A DNA stretch of 21,757 nt from Bifidobacterium breve (GTDB lineage Bacteria > Actinomycetota > Acidimicrobiia > IMCC26256): positions 1-21,757 of the forward strand of contig CAMDSG010000009.1 in the NCBI GenBank assembly GCA_945907055.1, read 5' to 3'. The notes under the pieces were generated by a model. That model searched no databases and was not told the DNA's origin. It saw nothing but the letters and a program-made list of their open reading frames with translations. Positions within the stretch are counted from its first letter, which is position 1. Every line of letters begins with the position of its first letter. Positions 1-6,639 of the stretch are shown piece after piece. Position numbers and translations under genes: made by a program.

Positions 1-1071
1 GAGACCAGTTGCATCAACGGTTGCTTGAATTGTCTCGAACTGATTTGCAAAGAGAGTAGCAAGATCTACCGGGCTTGTATTGAGTTCTATTGCGTCTTCA
101 AGATCGTCAGTGGGTTCGTTAGCGATCTCCTTTACAAAGAGATTCTGGGAACACTGTGTAAAGACCTCGGCGGTCCCGCCTACGAGGTAACCGAGGATTG
201 CATTCTCAATCTGGGCATGCTCGCGATGCGTCGCTAAGTCCGTATCCGATAGTCCATACTCTGCTGTGAGCCGATCGGACGAGACAGATGTGACCCCAAA
301 TAGGCTTATATGTAGCCCCATTGCATCCGGGTCAAACGGGTGCAGTGCAAGCAAAGCGAGCCAACCGGTTTGGCGCGCTGCATTAATGAGTTCGCAGACG
401 CCTCCGAGGTGATCGCGTGCGCGAGTCTTCGCGATACCGCTCTCACTCAATTGCTCTTCCCCGCGCATTGACTCTGCAAGATGAGCGGGGATGGCCGCGC
501 CATCGTAAAGCCAGGCCTCAATCTCGGAATCTACGGCGGCGGTACCGCTGCGAGGCACGAGTACAGCTACTGCGACGGATTCGTCATTGAGCATAAGAAT
601 GGGGCGGATCTGACCCTCAGCATGGCGCGGGAGCATGGCGGTGACGGTCTCGCGGTGTCGCCACCAAAGATGCCCGCGCGGCTCCGTGCTACTCGTAGCG
701 AATACTTGGCGAGCAGTAGCAGCGAAGGCGCCCATGGTTGGACTGCAGGTCGATCGGTACTGGGCGCGATAGAAAAAGTCTGCCTGACCTACGACAACCG
801 GCTTTCGCTTCTTTGGCTCAGAGGAATCGGCAGAGTCAGGGCGGTGCTTCGTGGACGATCCATCATCAGAGCGGCGTTCATCAAGAGTTCCGCTAACCAA
901 GTATTGGAGAACGTGCTCACCAGCCGGCCCGGGTTGATCAGGGCGACGCAGGTATCGCTCAGCAAGGCGAGATAAATAAGCGGGCGGGAGTGCGTTTAGT
1001 AGGCGCAGTAAACGAACCGTTCGCTCTTTAAGTTCATATGCCCAGTGCTCTGGCTGCTCAGTTCTGCTCAT
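1..1071 (-). CDS. Unrecognised protein, partial at the left edge
   Basis: An open frame of 357 codons without a stop runs from an ATG at 1071-1069 to the window edge, so the C-terminus is missing. A strong Shine-Dalgarno (AAGGAGG) lies about 7 nt before the ATG and decides the start. The N-terminus is Arg/Leu-rich and probably helical (ELKERTVRLLRLLNALP). A charged, Ser/Asp-rich linker follows (about residues 60-90, ending KKRKP), then a mixed alpha/beta-looking region with WWRHRETV, and an acidic C-terminal part (EIANEPTDDLEDAIE). I see no membrane segment, Walker motif, zinc ligand set or HTH that I can name, and I do not recognise the family. It lies next to a broken toxin-like gene and an inverted repeat, which suggests an accessory segment. 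The reading frame is well supported; the function is unknown. Confidence 0.75.
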   Translation of the reverse strand, partial: MSRTEQPEHWAYELKERTVRLLRLLNALPPAYLSRLAERYLRRPDQPGPAGEHVLQYLVSGTLDERRSDDGSSTKHRPDSADSSEPKKRKPVVVGQADFFYRAQYRSTCSPTMGAFAATARQVFATSSTEPRGHLWWRHRETVTAMLPRHAEGQIRPILMLNDESVAVAVLVPRSGTAAVDSEIEAWLYDGAAIPAHLAESMRGEEQLSESGIAKTRARDHLGGVCELINAARQTGWLALLALHPFDPDAMGLHISLFGVTSVSSDRLTAEYGLSDTDLATHREHAQIENAILGYLVGGTAEVFTQCSQNLFVKEIANEPTDDLEDAIELNTSPVDLATLFANQFETIQATVDATGL

Positions 1072-1107
1072 GGCGTCTCCTCCTTGACGCGTTCTACCAC
1101 AGGTTTC

Positions 1108-1126
1108 ATTGGACAAAAAGTCCAAT
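1108..1126. promoter_or_regulatory. Perfect inverted repeat upstream of the left-edge gene (candidate operator)
   Basis: ATTGGAC and GTCCAAT are perfect 7-bp arms around AAAAA, 37 bp upstream of the ATG of the leftward gene. The size and symmetry suit a dimeric repressor site. It could also fold as an RNA hairpin in the leader. No regulator is encoded beside it in the window. Confidence 0.45.
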
Positions 1127-1277
1127 TTTGCAGAGCCACGCCCTCCTCCCTTACAAATAGCAGAGGCCAGCAGACAAGAGCCCTAATCCAACTCGCCGCC
1201 ATTCTCCGACATACCAGATTCTCCAAAAAGAAGCGCAGTGTGGTGCCGCTTATAGATCAGCGGCGTATCCTTTCCCT

Positions 1278-1448
1278 ATGGCCAAGACATGGATTACAAC
1301 TTGCGGCGACACAATCACTGAGAGTGAAGTCGCGAAGATTCTTGATGACGTGAAACTTCGCAAACTTCTGACGAATCTAGAGCCGCCTACCGATGACGAC
1401 ACTCCCTTCAAGTTTGCGGATCATCCCCCTGTCCCGTTGACTAAATGA
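1278..1448 (+). CDS. Short ORF, possibly the N-terminal part of a frameshifted nucleotidyltransferase-like gene
   Basis: 56 codons from ATG to TGA, starting MAKTWITTCGDTITESEVAK and ending PFKFADHPPVPLTK. There is no Shine-Dalgarno; GTATCC at 1265-1270 sits about 7 nt before the ATG, which would suit a leaderless start. The helix ESEVAKILDDVKLRKLLTNL is followed by an acidic linker. The end of this ORF overlaps the start of the next reading frame: skipping one base near 1440 joins it to a frame reading LNDGNWRTDIGPIDVL, which is the type of sequence that should follow in nucleotidyltransferase-like proteins. It may therefore be the 5' part of one damaged gene rather than an independent protein. 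It lacks the usual GG..A..HG..R.T.D.D active-site stretch. Confidence 0.4.
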   Translation: MAKTWITTCGDTITESEVAKILDDVKLRKLLTNLEPPTDDDTPFKFADHPPVPLTK

Positions 1449-1686
1449 TGGAAACTGGAGAACGGATATCGGGCCGATTGATGTGCTGGTTGGCATCCCA
1501 GACCACGATGGTCTTCCCGTAACTTTTGACCGTCTCCGCGTACACGCAGAAACGATAATTGCTTTCGAGCGCGCGATATCGGTCGCTTCGCTTGAAGACA
1601 TCATCGTGTCAAAGGAGTTCGCGAATCGGCGCAAGGACTCGGAGGCGTTGCCTGAACTCAGGCGCCTCCGTGACGAGCAGGCATAG
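1441..1686 (+). pseudogene. C-terminal remnant of a nucleotidyltransferase-like (AbiEii/DUF6036-type) protein
   Basis: The frame opens after an in-frame TGA at 1438 and reads NDGNWRTDIGPIDVLVGIP, then a middle part, then SVASLEDIIVSKEFANRRKD and a closing LPELRRLRDEQ. The endings G.lDvL and aSLEDlI.sKea.nR.KD..aLpeLr are characteristic of small nucleotidyltransferase-fold proteins often found as toxin-like partners. The N-terminal catalytic half (GG and DxD motifs) is absent. The only possible start, GTG at 1483, has no well-placed Shine-Dalgarno and lies inside the conserved region, so this looks like a remnant. The preceding 56-codon ORF may be its frameshifted N-terminal part. The family assignment is from memory of sequence patterns. 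Confidence 0.6.
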
Positions 1687-1753
1687 CTAACCCGTCGCCT
1701 CTCGGCTCCAGAGTCTTCGATTCTCTTCACGCGCTCTACTAGCCTGACGGAGC

Positions 1754-2977
1754 GTGAGCAGCAGCGACCGACCAACTAGGCGTACCCCTTACCACCATGA
1801 CCCAACCGTGGGATGGTTCGAACTCTTCTACGACCTAATCATCGTCGCTGCCACCCTTGAGCTCGGTGTCCAACTAGCCAAGTACCCAACCTGGCGCACC
1901 GCAGGATGGACTGCGCTCTGCTTCACCTTGCTCTTTGGCGTCTGGGTCCTAACCACACTCCACTCAAATTTCCGCTCACACCCCACTAGTACTACATACC
2001 CGATCATCGTTATTCAGATGATGGGGATTCTGATCGCCTGCCTTGCAGCCAACCGGCACGGTGGGATCGACGATTGGCACGGGTTAGTGGCGGTAGCGGT
2101 TGTCTTCAGCACTGTCTCGGCGCTTTACGCAATTGGCAACCATGTCCTTGAGGATGTTGAGCGGCACTCGCGACGAATCCTTGAGCGTTCATTTGGGCTT
2201 GCAGCAATCATCTGCCTAGCGGCGGCGCTCCTTCCAAAGGACCTTGAGAAGAAATATGCACCGTTTAGCCTTGGTCTTGCTATTGCAATTATTGCAATCG
2301 CATCACTAGGTCCTTACGTCGGGGATCGAGTGAAGCGCCACGTAATCAATGAGGAGCATCTAAGCGAGCGCATGGGGCAGTTGATCTTGATTCTCTTAGG
2401 CGAGTCGTTTCTCAAGGTTGTGCTCGCAATCGGAAAAGATGGTGATCGCCCCGACTACCTGCTACTCACCTGTACCTTCATCATCGTCTTCAGTCTCTGG
2501 GCGCTCTACTTCGAGCCAACTATTGCTGGGATAGTCCCAAACACAATCTCTCGGATGCGCGTATGGCTGATTGCCCACGTTGGAATCGGTGCGAGCGCAT
2601 TAGGGCTTGCTGTCGGACTCTCGGAGATAACAATTCTTGATCAAGAGGTTGCAATCACCAAGGTTGCGACTCTGCTCATTGCATTCCCTCTCATGTTCAT
2701 GCTCTTCTGTTTGGCCATCACGGAGATAGCCACCCCATCACCGGTACACGTGACGCGATATGTGCGCGCCGGAGCCGCTCTCGGAGTTATCGGGGTCAGT
2801 GCCGTCTCTCTCTACACTCCACTAGATGGCCCTAGTTTCTTCTTGGTAGTCATTGCGCTTGTTTTGGTGACAGCGGTTGTAATTGACCGTTTTTTCATTA
2901 AGAAATTGGACGACTCACCGAAGACTCGACAACAAATTTTTGATGCCTGGACTGATCCCTCTAAAGGCGCTCTCTAG
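1754..2977 (+). CDS. Low temperature requirement protein A (LtrA) family membrane protein
   Basis: 407 aa, starting at GTG 1754 about 20 residues before the conserved WFELFYDLIIVAA segment that opens LtrA proteins (aromatic-E-L-F-F/Y-D-L-hydrophobic). The rest is a chain of hydrophobic helices, about ten to twelve, separated by short charged loops. GQLILILLGESFLKVVL, near the middle, is a further LtrA hallmark (the E-R/H..G.lililGE motif, here EEHLSERMGQLILILLGES). The length matches the family. The biochemical role of LtrA is unknown; the name comes from a Listeria cold-growth phenotype. The Shine-Dalgarno is weak (ACGGAG). It is convergent with the TauE gene across a 51-bp gap that holds only a weak CGAAAC/GTTTCG hairpin. 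Confidence 0.9.
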   Translation: MSSSDRPTRRTPYHHDPTVGWFELFYDLIIVAATLELGVQLAKYPTWRTAGWTALCFTLLFGVWVLTTLHSNFRSHPTSTTYPIIVIQMMGILIACLAANRHGGIDDWHGLVAVAVVFSTVSALYAIGNHVLEDVERHSRRILERSFGLAAIICLAAALLPKDLEKKYAPFSLGLAIAIIAIASLGPYVGDRVKRHVINEEHLSERMGQLILILLGESFLKVVLAIGKDGDRPDYLLLTCTFIIVFSLWALYFEPTIAGIVPNTISRMRVWLIAHVGIGASALGLAVGLSEITILDQEVAITKVATLLIAFPLMFMLFCLAITEIATPSPVHVTRYVRAGAALGVIGVSAVSLYTPLDGPSFFLVVIALVLVTAVVIDRFFIKKLDDSPKTRQQIFDAWTDPSKGAL

Positions 2978-3028
2978 TCGAAACAGCTGAGACCGTTTCG
3001 GGCCCGGCATTGCTGAGCACCACAAGAA

Positions 3029-3928
3029 TTAGGCGCTCATAGCCTCTCGCCGCAGACGCCACGCACGCTCGATTCGCGGCCGGAACGCTGCCAGAATTAC
3101 CACACATGGGATGCTCGAGTAGACGAGCCAACGGCTGAAAGGGAAGTCGAGCGTGTTCGCAAGTTCTCGACTCTGGGTAAGTAGCAGTAGGCCTGCTACA
3201 GCGAGGCCCATGATCCTGGGCGGAAAGAATCGAACGACATAGGCCGCAAGCGGCGCGGCGAGAACTCCACCGACGAGCATGGCGAGCACCACCCCGAGAT
3301 TGAGGCCCTCGCCCCCAAGCGATGCGAAGAGTGATCCAACGGAGACAACCGCAACAGCTACCTCCGCAGTGTTGACCGATCCGATGGCGAAGCGCGGCGG
3401 GACGCCGCGATGGAGCAGAAAGGGAGTAACAACAGGCCCCCATGCTCCGACGAGACCGTTGGTCACCCCACCTGCGGTAGCGACAATCTCTAGGCCACTC
3501 TCATTGAACTCCGGGGCGCGAATATCGGGCTCGGCGGCCTCTCGAAAATCACGATTGGCGGTAACGGCGCGACTGAACCGGAACAGGATTCGCACTCCGA
3601 CCAGCATTAAAAGAACAGCAAGGAAGGGCCGGATCTGGTCTCCATCAACATTGGCAAGAACCGTTGTTCCGACCAAGGCGCCTACCGCACCTGGAATCGC
3701 CAACTTCAGGACAATGCGTCGATCAATATTGCCGAAGCGCCAGTGCGAGACGCCAGAGGCGAGTCCGGTAGCGATCTTGGCCAAATTTACCGTCGCAGAT
3801 GCGGCCGCCGGGCTGATGCCTTGACTAAGCAGGATGCTCGAAGAGGTTGGGCCGAAGCCCATTCCGAGGGCTCCGTCAACCATTGAGGCGAAGAAACCGG
3901 CAAGGGCAACCACAATTAGTTCGTTCAT
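3029..3928 (-). CDS. Sulfite exporter TauE/SafE family permease
   Basis: About 299 aa in the cytoplasmic membrane, with about eight hydrophobic helices in two homologous halves. The first helix carries the family signature FFASMVDGALGMGFGPTSSS (the G-x-DGxLGMG type). The start of the second half has TAGGVTNGLVGAWGPVVTPF, the equivalent repeat. The family moves sulfite, sulfonates or other small organic anions; the substrate cannot be read here. I chose the ATG at 3928. A TTG three codons upstream (3937) is also open, but neither has a clear Shine-Dalgarno. An inverted repeat lies 14-28 bp upstream of the ATG. The terC-like gene upstream runs in the same direction, 80 bp away, so co-transcription is possible. 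Confidence 0.9.
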   Translation of the reverse strand: MNELIVVALAGFFASMVDGALGMGFGPTSSSILLSQGISPAAASATVNLAKIATGLASGVSHWRFGNIDRRIVLKLAIPGAVGALVGTTVLANVDGDQIRPFLAVLLMLVGVRILFRFSRAVTANRDFREAAEPDIRAPEFNESGLEIVATAGGVTNGLVGAWGPVVTPFLLHRGVPPRFAIGSVNTAEVAVAVVSVGSLFASLGGEGLNLGVVLAMLVGGVLAAPLAAYVVRFFPPRIMGLAVAGLLLLTQSRELANTLDFPFSRWLVYSSIPCVVILAAFRPRIERAWRLRREAMSA

Positions 3929-3941
3929 ATACAACAAATTC

Positions 3942-3956
3942 TATAGGAATACTATA
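3942..3956 (-). promoter_or_regulatory. TATAG-N5-CTATA inverted repeat before the TauE-type gene
   Basis: Perfect 5-bp arms (TATAG/CTATA) around GAATA in an AT-rich stretch, immediately upstream of the exporter ORF. This is either a small repressor site or the AT-rich core of a promoter. The alternative TTG start at 3937 would leave only 4 bp between site and start. Confidence 0.3.
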
Positions 3957-4008
3957 AATTAAGCAAGGAGTTTCTTCTTCCACTCCAAATCTGGTTACCT
4001 CATTTGCC

Positions 4009-4983
4009 CTATTTGTGAGCCGCGTCGGGGAGACCCAACCGCTTTGTGCGCAGGATGCTGAGCGCTATAGCGCCGCTGATCATCGCAACAATGATGCCGA
4101 GAGAGACGTAGGTGTTCATGTGGTACCAGTGCGAAATGCCCATCTTCAACCCTACAAAGATGAGGATTCCTCCGAGTGCATGCGCCAGATAGTGGAAGCG
4201 ATCCTTGGCGTTTGCGAGGAGGAAGTACATCGCCCGGAGCCCCAAAATAGCGAAGGCGTTGGAAGCAAAAACAATGAACGACTCGTTCGAGACAGCCAGA
4301 ATCGCCGGCACCGAGTCGACTGCGAAAATAACATCGGTCACCTCAATGACAACCAGTGCGGCCAGCAGAGGGGTAGCGGCGCGTTTTCCATTGAGTACGG
4401 TGAAAAACTTCTGCCCATCGAGTTTGTCAGATACTGGCATGACCCTGCGCAGCAGCCCGAGACCACGCGTACTCTCCTTTTCACCCTCGTCGTCGCGGTG
4501 ACGAATTATCTTCGCTCCGGTATAGACAAGGAATGCGCCGAAGACGAGTAGCAGCCACCAGAACTGGCTGATAAGCGCGCTTCCGAGGACGATAAAGACA
4601 GCTCGTAACGCCAGGGCTCCGAAGATGCCCCAGAACAGGACACGGTGCTGGTACTTCAAGGGGATCGAGAGAGTTGCGAAGAGCATTGACCAGACAAACA
4701 CGTTGTCGATGCTGAGTGACTTCTCGATGAGATAACCACTGATGTACTCACCGAAGGCCGCGCCACCAAACATGAACGCGATTACCAGTGAGAATGCAAG
4801 CCCGCACATCACCCAGAAAATTGATTCGAGCAGTGCCTCTTTCGGCGATGGAGCGTGAGCATCGCGATGCCGGTAGAGGTCGACCGCCAACAACGCTGCG
4901 ATCAAAACGAGAAGCCCTATCCACGCTCCAATCGGTACATCTATATCTACGAAATTAGAACGGTCACTTGCTGCAAGTAGCAC
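4009..4983 (-). CDS. TerC/Alx family integral membrane protein (probable metal, likely Mn2+, exporter)
   Basis: 324 aa, with about nine membrane helices. Family acidic motifs are present: SIDNVFVW (Asp93) and EVTDVIFAVDSVPAILA (Asp217, Asp223), the residues thought to line the cation path in TerC/Alx/MeeY proteins. A cytoplasmic loop with RHRDDEGEKE (about 161-170) is normal for the family. Established work links Alx and MeeY/MeeF-type members to manganese efflux; that substrate is an inference here. The start is GTG 4983 with GAGAGG 5 nt upstream. The leader between this gene and the divergent secreted-protein gene can fold into two GC-rich hairpins, which may be regulatory. Confidence 0.93.
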   Translation of the reverse strand: MLLAASDRSNFVDIDVPIGAWIGLLVLIAALLAVDLYRHRDAHAPSPKEALLESIFWVMCGLAFSLVIAFMFGGAAFGEYISGYLIEKSLSIDNVFVWSMLFATLSIPLKYQHRVLFWGIFGALALRAVFIVLGSALISQFWWLLLVFGAFLVYTGAKIIRHRDDEGEKESTRGLGLLRRVMPVSDKLDGQKFFTVLNGKRAATPLLAALVVIEVTDVIFAVDSVPAILAVSNESFIVFASNAFAILGLRAMYFLLANAKDRFHYLAHALGGILIFVGLKMGISHWYHMNTYVSLGIIVAMISGAIALSILRTKRLGLPDAAHK

Positions 4984-5110
4984 TAAAACCTCTCTCGACT
5001 ATCATAAAACTGCGGACATTAGAAGCTCATGCTCCCTCAGTACGACGAGGGGGTCGCCGTAATTATGAGCGATCTCGCCGGCGGCTCCCCTTCGTCCTCG
5101 CAACAATACC
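4984..5110 (-). promoter_or_regulatory. Structured leader upstream of the terC-like gene
   Basis: Two adjacent hairpins can form in the leftward transcript. The proximal one pairs 5034-5038 with 5047-5051 (CCCTC/GAGGG, 8-nt loop). The distal one pairs 5050-5053 and 5055-5059 with 5087-5090 and 5079-5083 (GGGG and CGCCG arms with a small internal loop). The distal stem begins with GGGGAG on the RNA strand, reminiscent of the GGGGAGUA of yybP-ykoY manganese riboswitches, which often precede TerC-type genes. The rest of that consensus is not convincingly present, so I call only a structured leader. The divergent side (5111-5203) shows nothing else I can name. Confidence 0.3.
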
Positions 5111-5203
5111 CGACGACGACCGCGCCCTACCTCTTCACATTATTTGCGGCATTTTCGCCACTCAAAGCTCTGATTTAGTTTGAATGCAGCACCTATCAGG
5201 GGA

Positions 5204-5225
5204 TTCTTAGGCTTCTCTTAGGTTT
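5204..5225 (+). promoter_or_regulatory. Tandem 11-bp direct repeat, probable OmpR-family response-regulator box
   Basis: TTCTTAGGCTT is followed directly by CTCTTAGGTTT, so TCTTAGG recurs with an exact 11-bp period (5205 and 5216). OmpR/PhoB-family regulators bind as head-to-tail dimers to repeats of this period. The pair sits where a -35 element would be, with TATACG (5225-5230) or CATAAT (5232-5237) as a possible -10. It precedes the secreted-protein gene, which is followed by an OmpR-family regulator and kinase, so autogenous activation by that regulator is the simplest reading. Confidence 0.6.
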
Positions 5226-5341
5226 ATACGCCATAATTTCTCATCTTGGACCCGCATGATGATCTTGCTAGCAAATCCGCTGGCACGCGAGACACCGATA
5301 AGCAACCGAGTCACCTGACTCCCCAACCTAAGAGGTACAGA

Positions 5342-5839
5342 ATGAGCAAGCAACCATCACCCTGGATGCGGAGAGTCGGTAGCGCCGCACTCTTTGCAAC
5401 TCTCGGAGCAACAATCATTGGATTCGGAGTAGCTGGAGCAGTCGACGGCGGATCTACAAGCACATCAACTCCCTCCGCTCCATCCTCTGAGTCACGACCC
5501 GACAAAGCTGGCCGACTCAACCTCACCGACGAGCAGCAGACCTGCCTAACCGAGGCTGGCATCACCAAGCCAGAGGGGCGACCAACACAAGCAGAGCGTG
5601 ACGCATTCAAAGCAGCAGCCGAGACCTGTGGCATCACACTCCCCGCACGCCCAACCGCAGAGCCTGGTCTTGGAGCACCCGATGAGGCCCCAGGAATGGG
5701 CGGCCGCTTCGGTGATGGACACGGAAGGGGCGGACGTTTTGGCCGCGGCTTTGACGGACCCGGCCCATCTGGCCCATCTGGCTCAACAGGTTCAACAGGA
5801 ACTGACGGAGCACCCGTAGAGCCCACCTCCGGCTCCTAG
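5342..5839 (+). CDS. Small secreted or membrane-anchored Gly-rich protein next to a two-component system
   Basis: 165 aa from ATG 5342, with AAGAGGT 5-6 nt upstream; the frame is also open upstream to a TTG at 5246, but that part has no signal. A hydrophobic helix at about residues 12-35 after MRR is a signal peptide or anchor. A Ser/Thr/Pro linker follows, then LTDEQQTCLTEAGI and FKAAAETCGITLP, two Cys-containing short helices that may form a disulfide and that recur in small actinobacterial exported proteins. Next is a Gly/Arg/Phe-rich stretch with His (GGRFGDGHGRGGRFGRGF) and a PSGPSGSTGSTGT low-complexity tail. The LTDEQQ element recalls LTxxQ periplasmic stress proteins, but the resemblance is slight. 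Its position and the box upstream suggest a regulated effector or modulator of the adjacent sensor kinase. Confidence 0.7.
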   Translation: MSKQPSPWMRRVGSAALFATLGATIIGFGVAGAVDGGSTSTSTPSAPSSESRPDKAGRLNLTDEQQTCLTEAGITKPEGRPTQAERDAFKAAAETCGITLPARPTAEPGLGAPDEAPGMGGRFGDGHGRGGRFGRGFDGPGPSGPSGSTGSTGTDGAPVEPTSGS

Positions 5840-5854
5840 GTAAACAACAAGTAC

Positions 5855-5898
5855 CCCCGCATGCGGGGCCGGTCGCGACTCCCCCGTCGCTTCCGGCC
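5855..5898 (+). promoter_or_regulatory. Two overlapping hairpins between the secreted-protein and response-regulator genes
   Basis: CCCCGCATGCGGGG (5855-5868) is a perfect palindrome. GGCCGG (5867-5872) pairs with CCGGCC (5893-5898), enclosing GCGAC/GTCGC (5875-5879 with 5886-5890). The two stems share 5867-5868, so they compete at their junction. No U-tract follows, so this is not a standard intrinsic terminator. It may act as an attenuator or an RNA-stabilising element that sets the ratio of the secreted protein to the two-component proteins. Confidence 0.4.
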
Positions 5899-5933
5899 TC
5901 GTTGCGCGCGGAGATTCGGTAAGGATGTGAGAA

Positions 5934-6611
5934 ATGAAGATTCTTCTTGTTGATGACGACCCCGGCATACGCCTCTCCGTGCAGCGCTCTCTTGAGTTTG
6001 AGGGATACAGAGTCACGACTGCGGAGGACGGCGAGGCGGCGCTCATCGCGATTGCGGCAGCACAGTATGACTGCGTGATTCTTGATATCTCAATGCCGCG
6101 TCTCGATGGCCTTGGGGTCTGCCGTCGCCTTCGCCAAGATGGCAATGACATTCCAGTGCTTGTTCTCACCGCGCGCCAGCAGGTCGCCGATCGCGTATCT
6201 GGCCTCGATGCCGGTGCTGACGACTACTTGGCGAAACCATTCGCACTTGAAGAACTACTTGCGCGTGTACGCGCGCTGCTTCGCCGCAGGCCGGTAGGTG
6301 AAGTGCCTGGAGAGGTGCTTCGTGTCGGTGATCTAGAGATGGACCTTGACTCTCATCGCGCAACGCGTTCGGGGGTTCCCATAGACCTCACGCGTACCGA
6401 GTGGACTCTGTTAGAGGAATTAGTTCGCAACTCCGGAATTGTCCTCTCGCGTGATTTGTTATCTGACCGCATCTGGGGTCAAGACTTCGGAACCGCTGCA
6501 TCCCTAGATGTTTACATTGGCTATATACGTCGCAAGACTGAGGCCGATGGAGCGACTCGACTAATACAGACCGTACGCGGCATCGGCTTCGTCGCCCGAG
6601 TTGAGAAATAG
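5934..6611 (+). CDS. OmpR-family DNA-binding response regulator (MprA-like)
   Basis: 225 aa. The receiver domain (about 1-118) has the acidic pocket DDD at 7-9, phospho-acceptor Asp51 in VILDISMPRLDG, Thr79 in VLVLTAR and Lys101 in LAKPF, so it is complete. The winged-helix effector domain (about 130-222) ends in the usual YIRRKTE...IQTVRGIGF. AAGGA lies 8 nt before the ATG. The histidine kinase follows 24 bp downstream. The phosphorylated protein probably binds the 11-bp-spaced CTTAGG repeats at 5204-5225. The domain content and pairing resemble the envelope-stress system MprAB, but orthology cannot be shown from sequence reading alone. Confidence 0.96.
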   Translation: MKILLVDDDPGIRLSVQRSLEFEGYRVTTAEDGEAALIAIAAAQYDCVILDISMPRLDGLGVCRRLRQDGNDIPVLVLTARQQVADRVSGLDAGADDYLAKPFALEELLARVRALLRRRPVGEVPGEVLRVGDLEMDLDSHRATRSGVPIDLTRTEWTLLEELVRNSGIVLSRDLLSDRIWGQDFGTAASLDVYIGYIRRKTEADGATRLIQTVRGIGFVARVEK

Positions 6612-6639
6612 CTGTAGAGAAATGACTGTAGAGAAATGA
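6612..6639 (+). repeat. 14-bp tandem duplication creating a mini-ORF at the kinase start
   Basis: CTGTAGAGAAATGA occurs twice in tandem (6612-6625, 6626-6639). The upstream copy supplies an extra ATG at 6622 that opens a five-codon ORF (MTVEK) whose TGA overlaps the kinase ATG as ATGA. The 3' end of the regulator gene (VEK then stop) resembles a third, decayed copy. The arrangement could couple or buffer translation of the kinase. Confidence 0.7.

Noticed and set aside
481..975. Plus-strand frame of 164 codons
   Set aside because: It lies antisense to the left-edge minus gene, which has an uninterrupted 357-codon frame and a strong Shine-Dalgarno.
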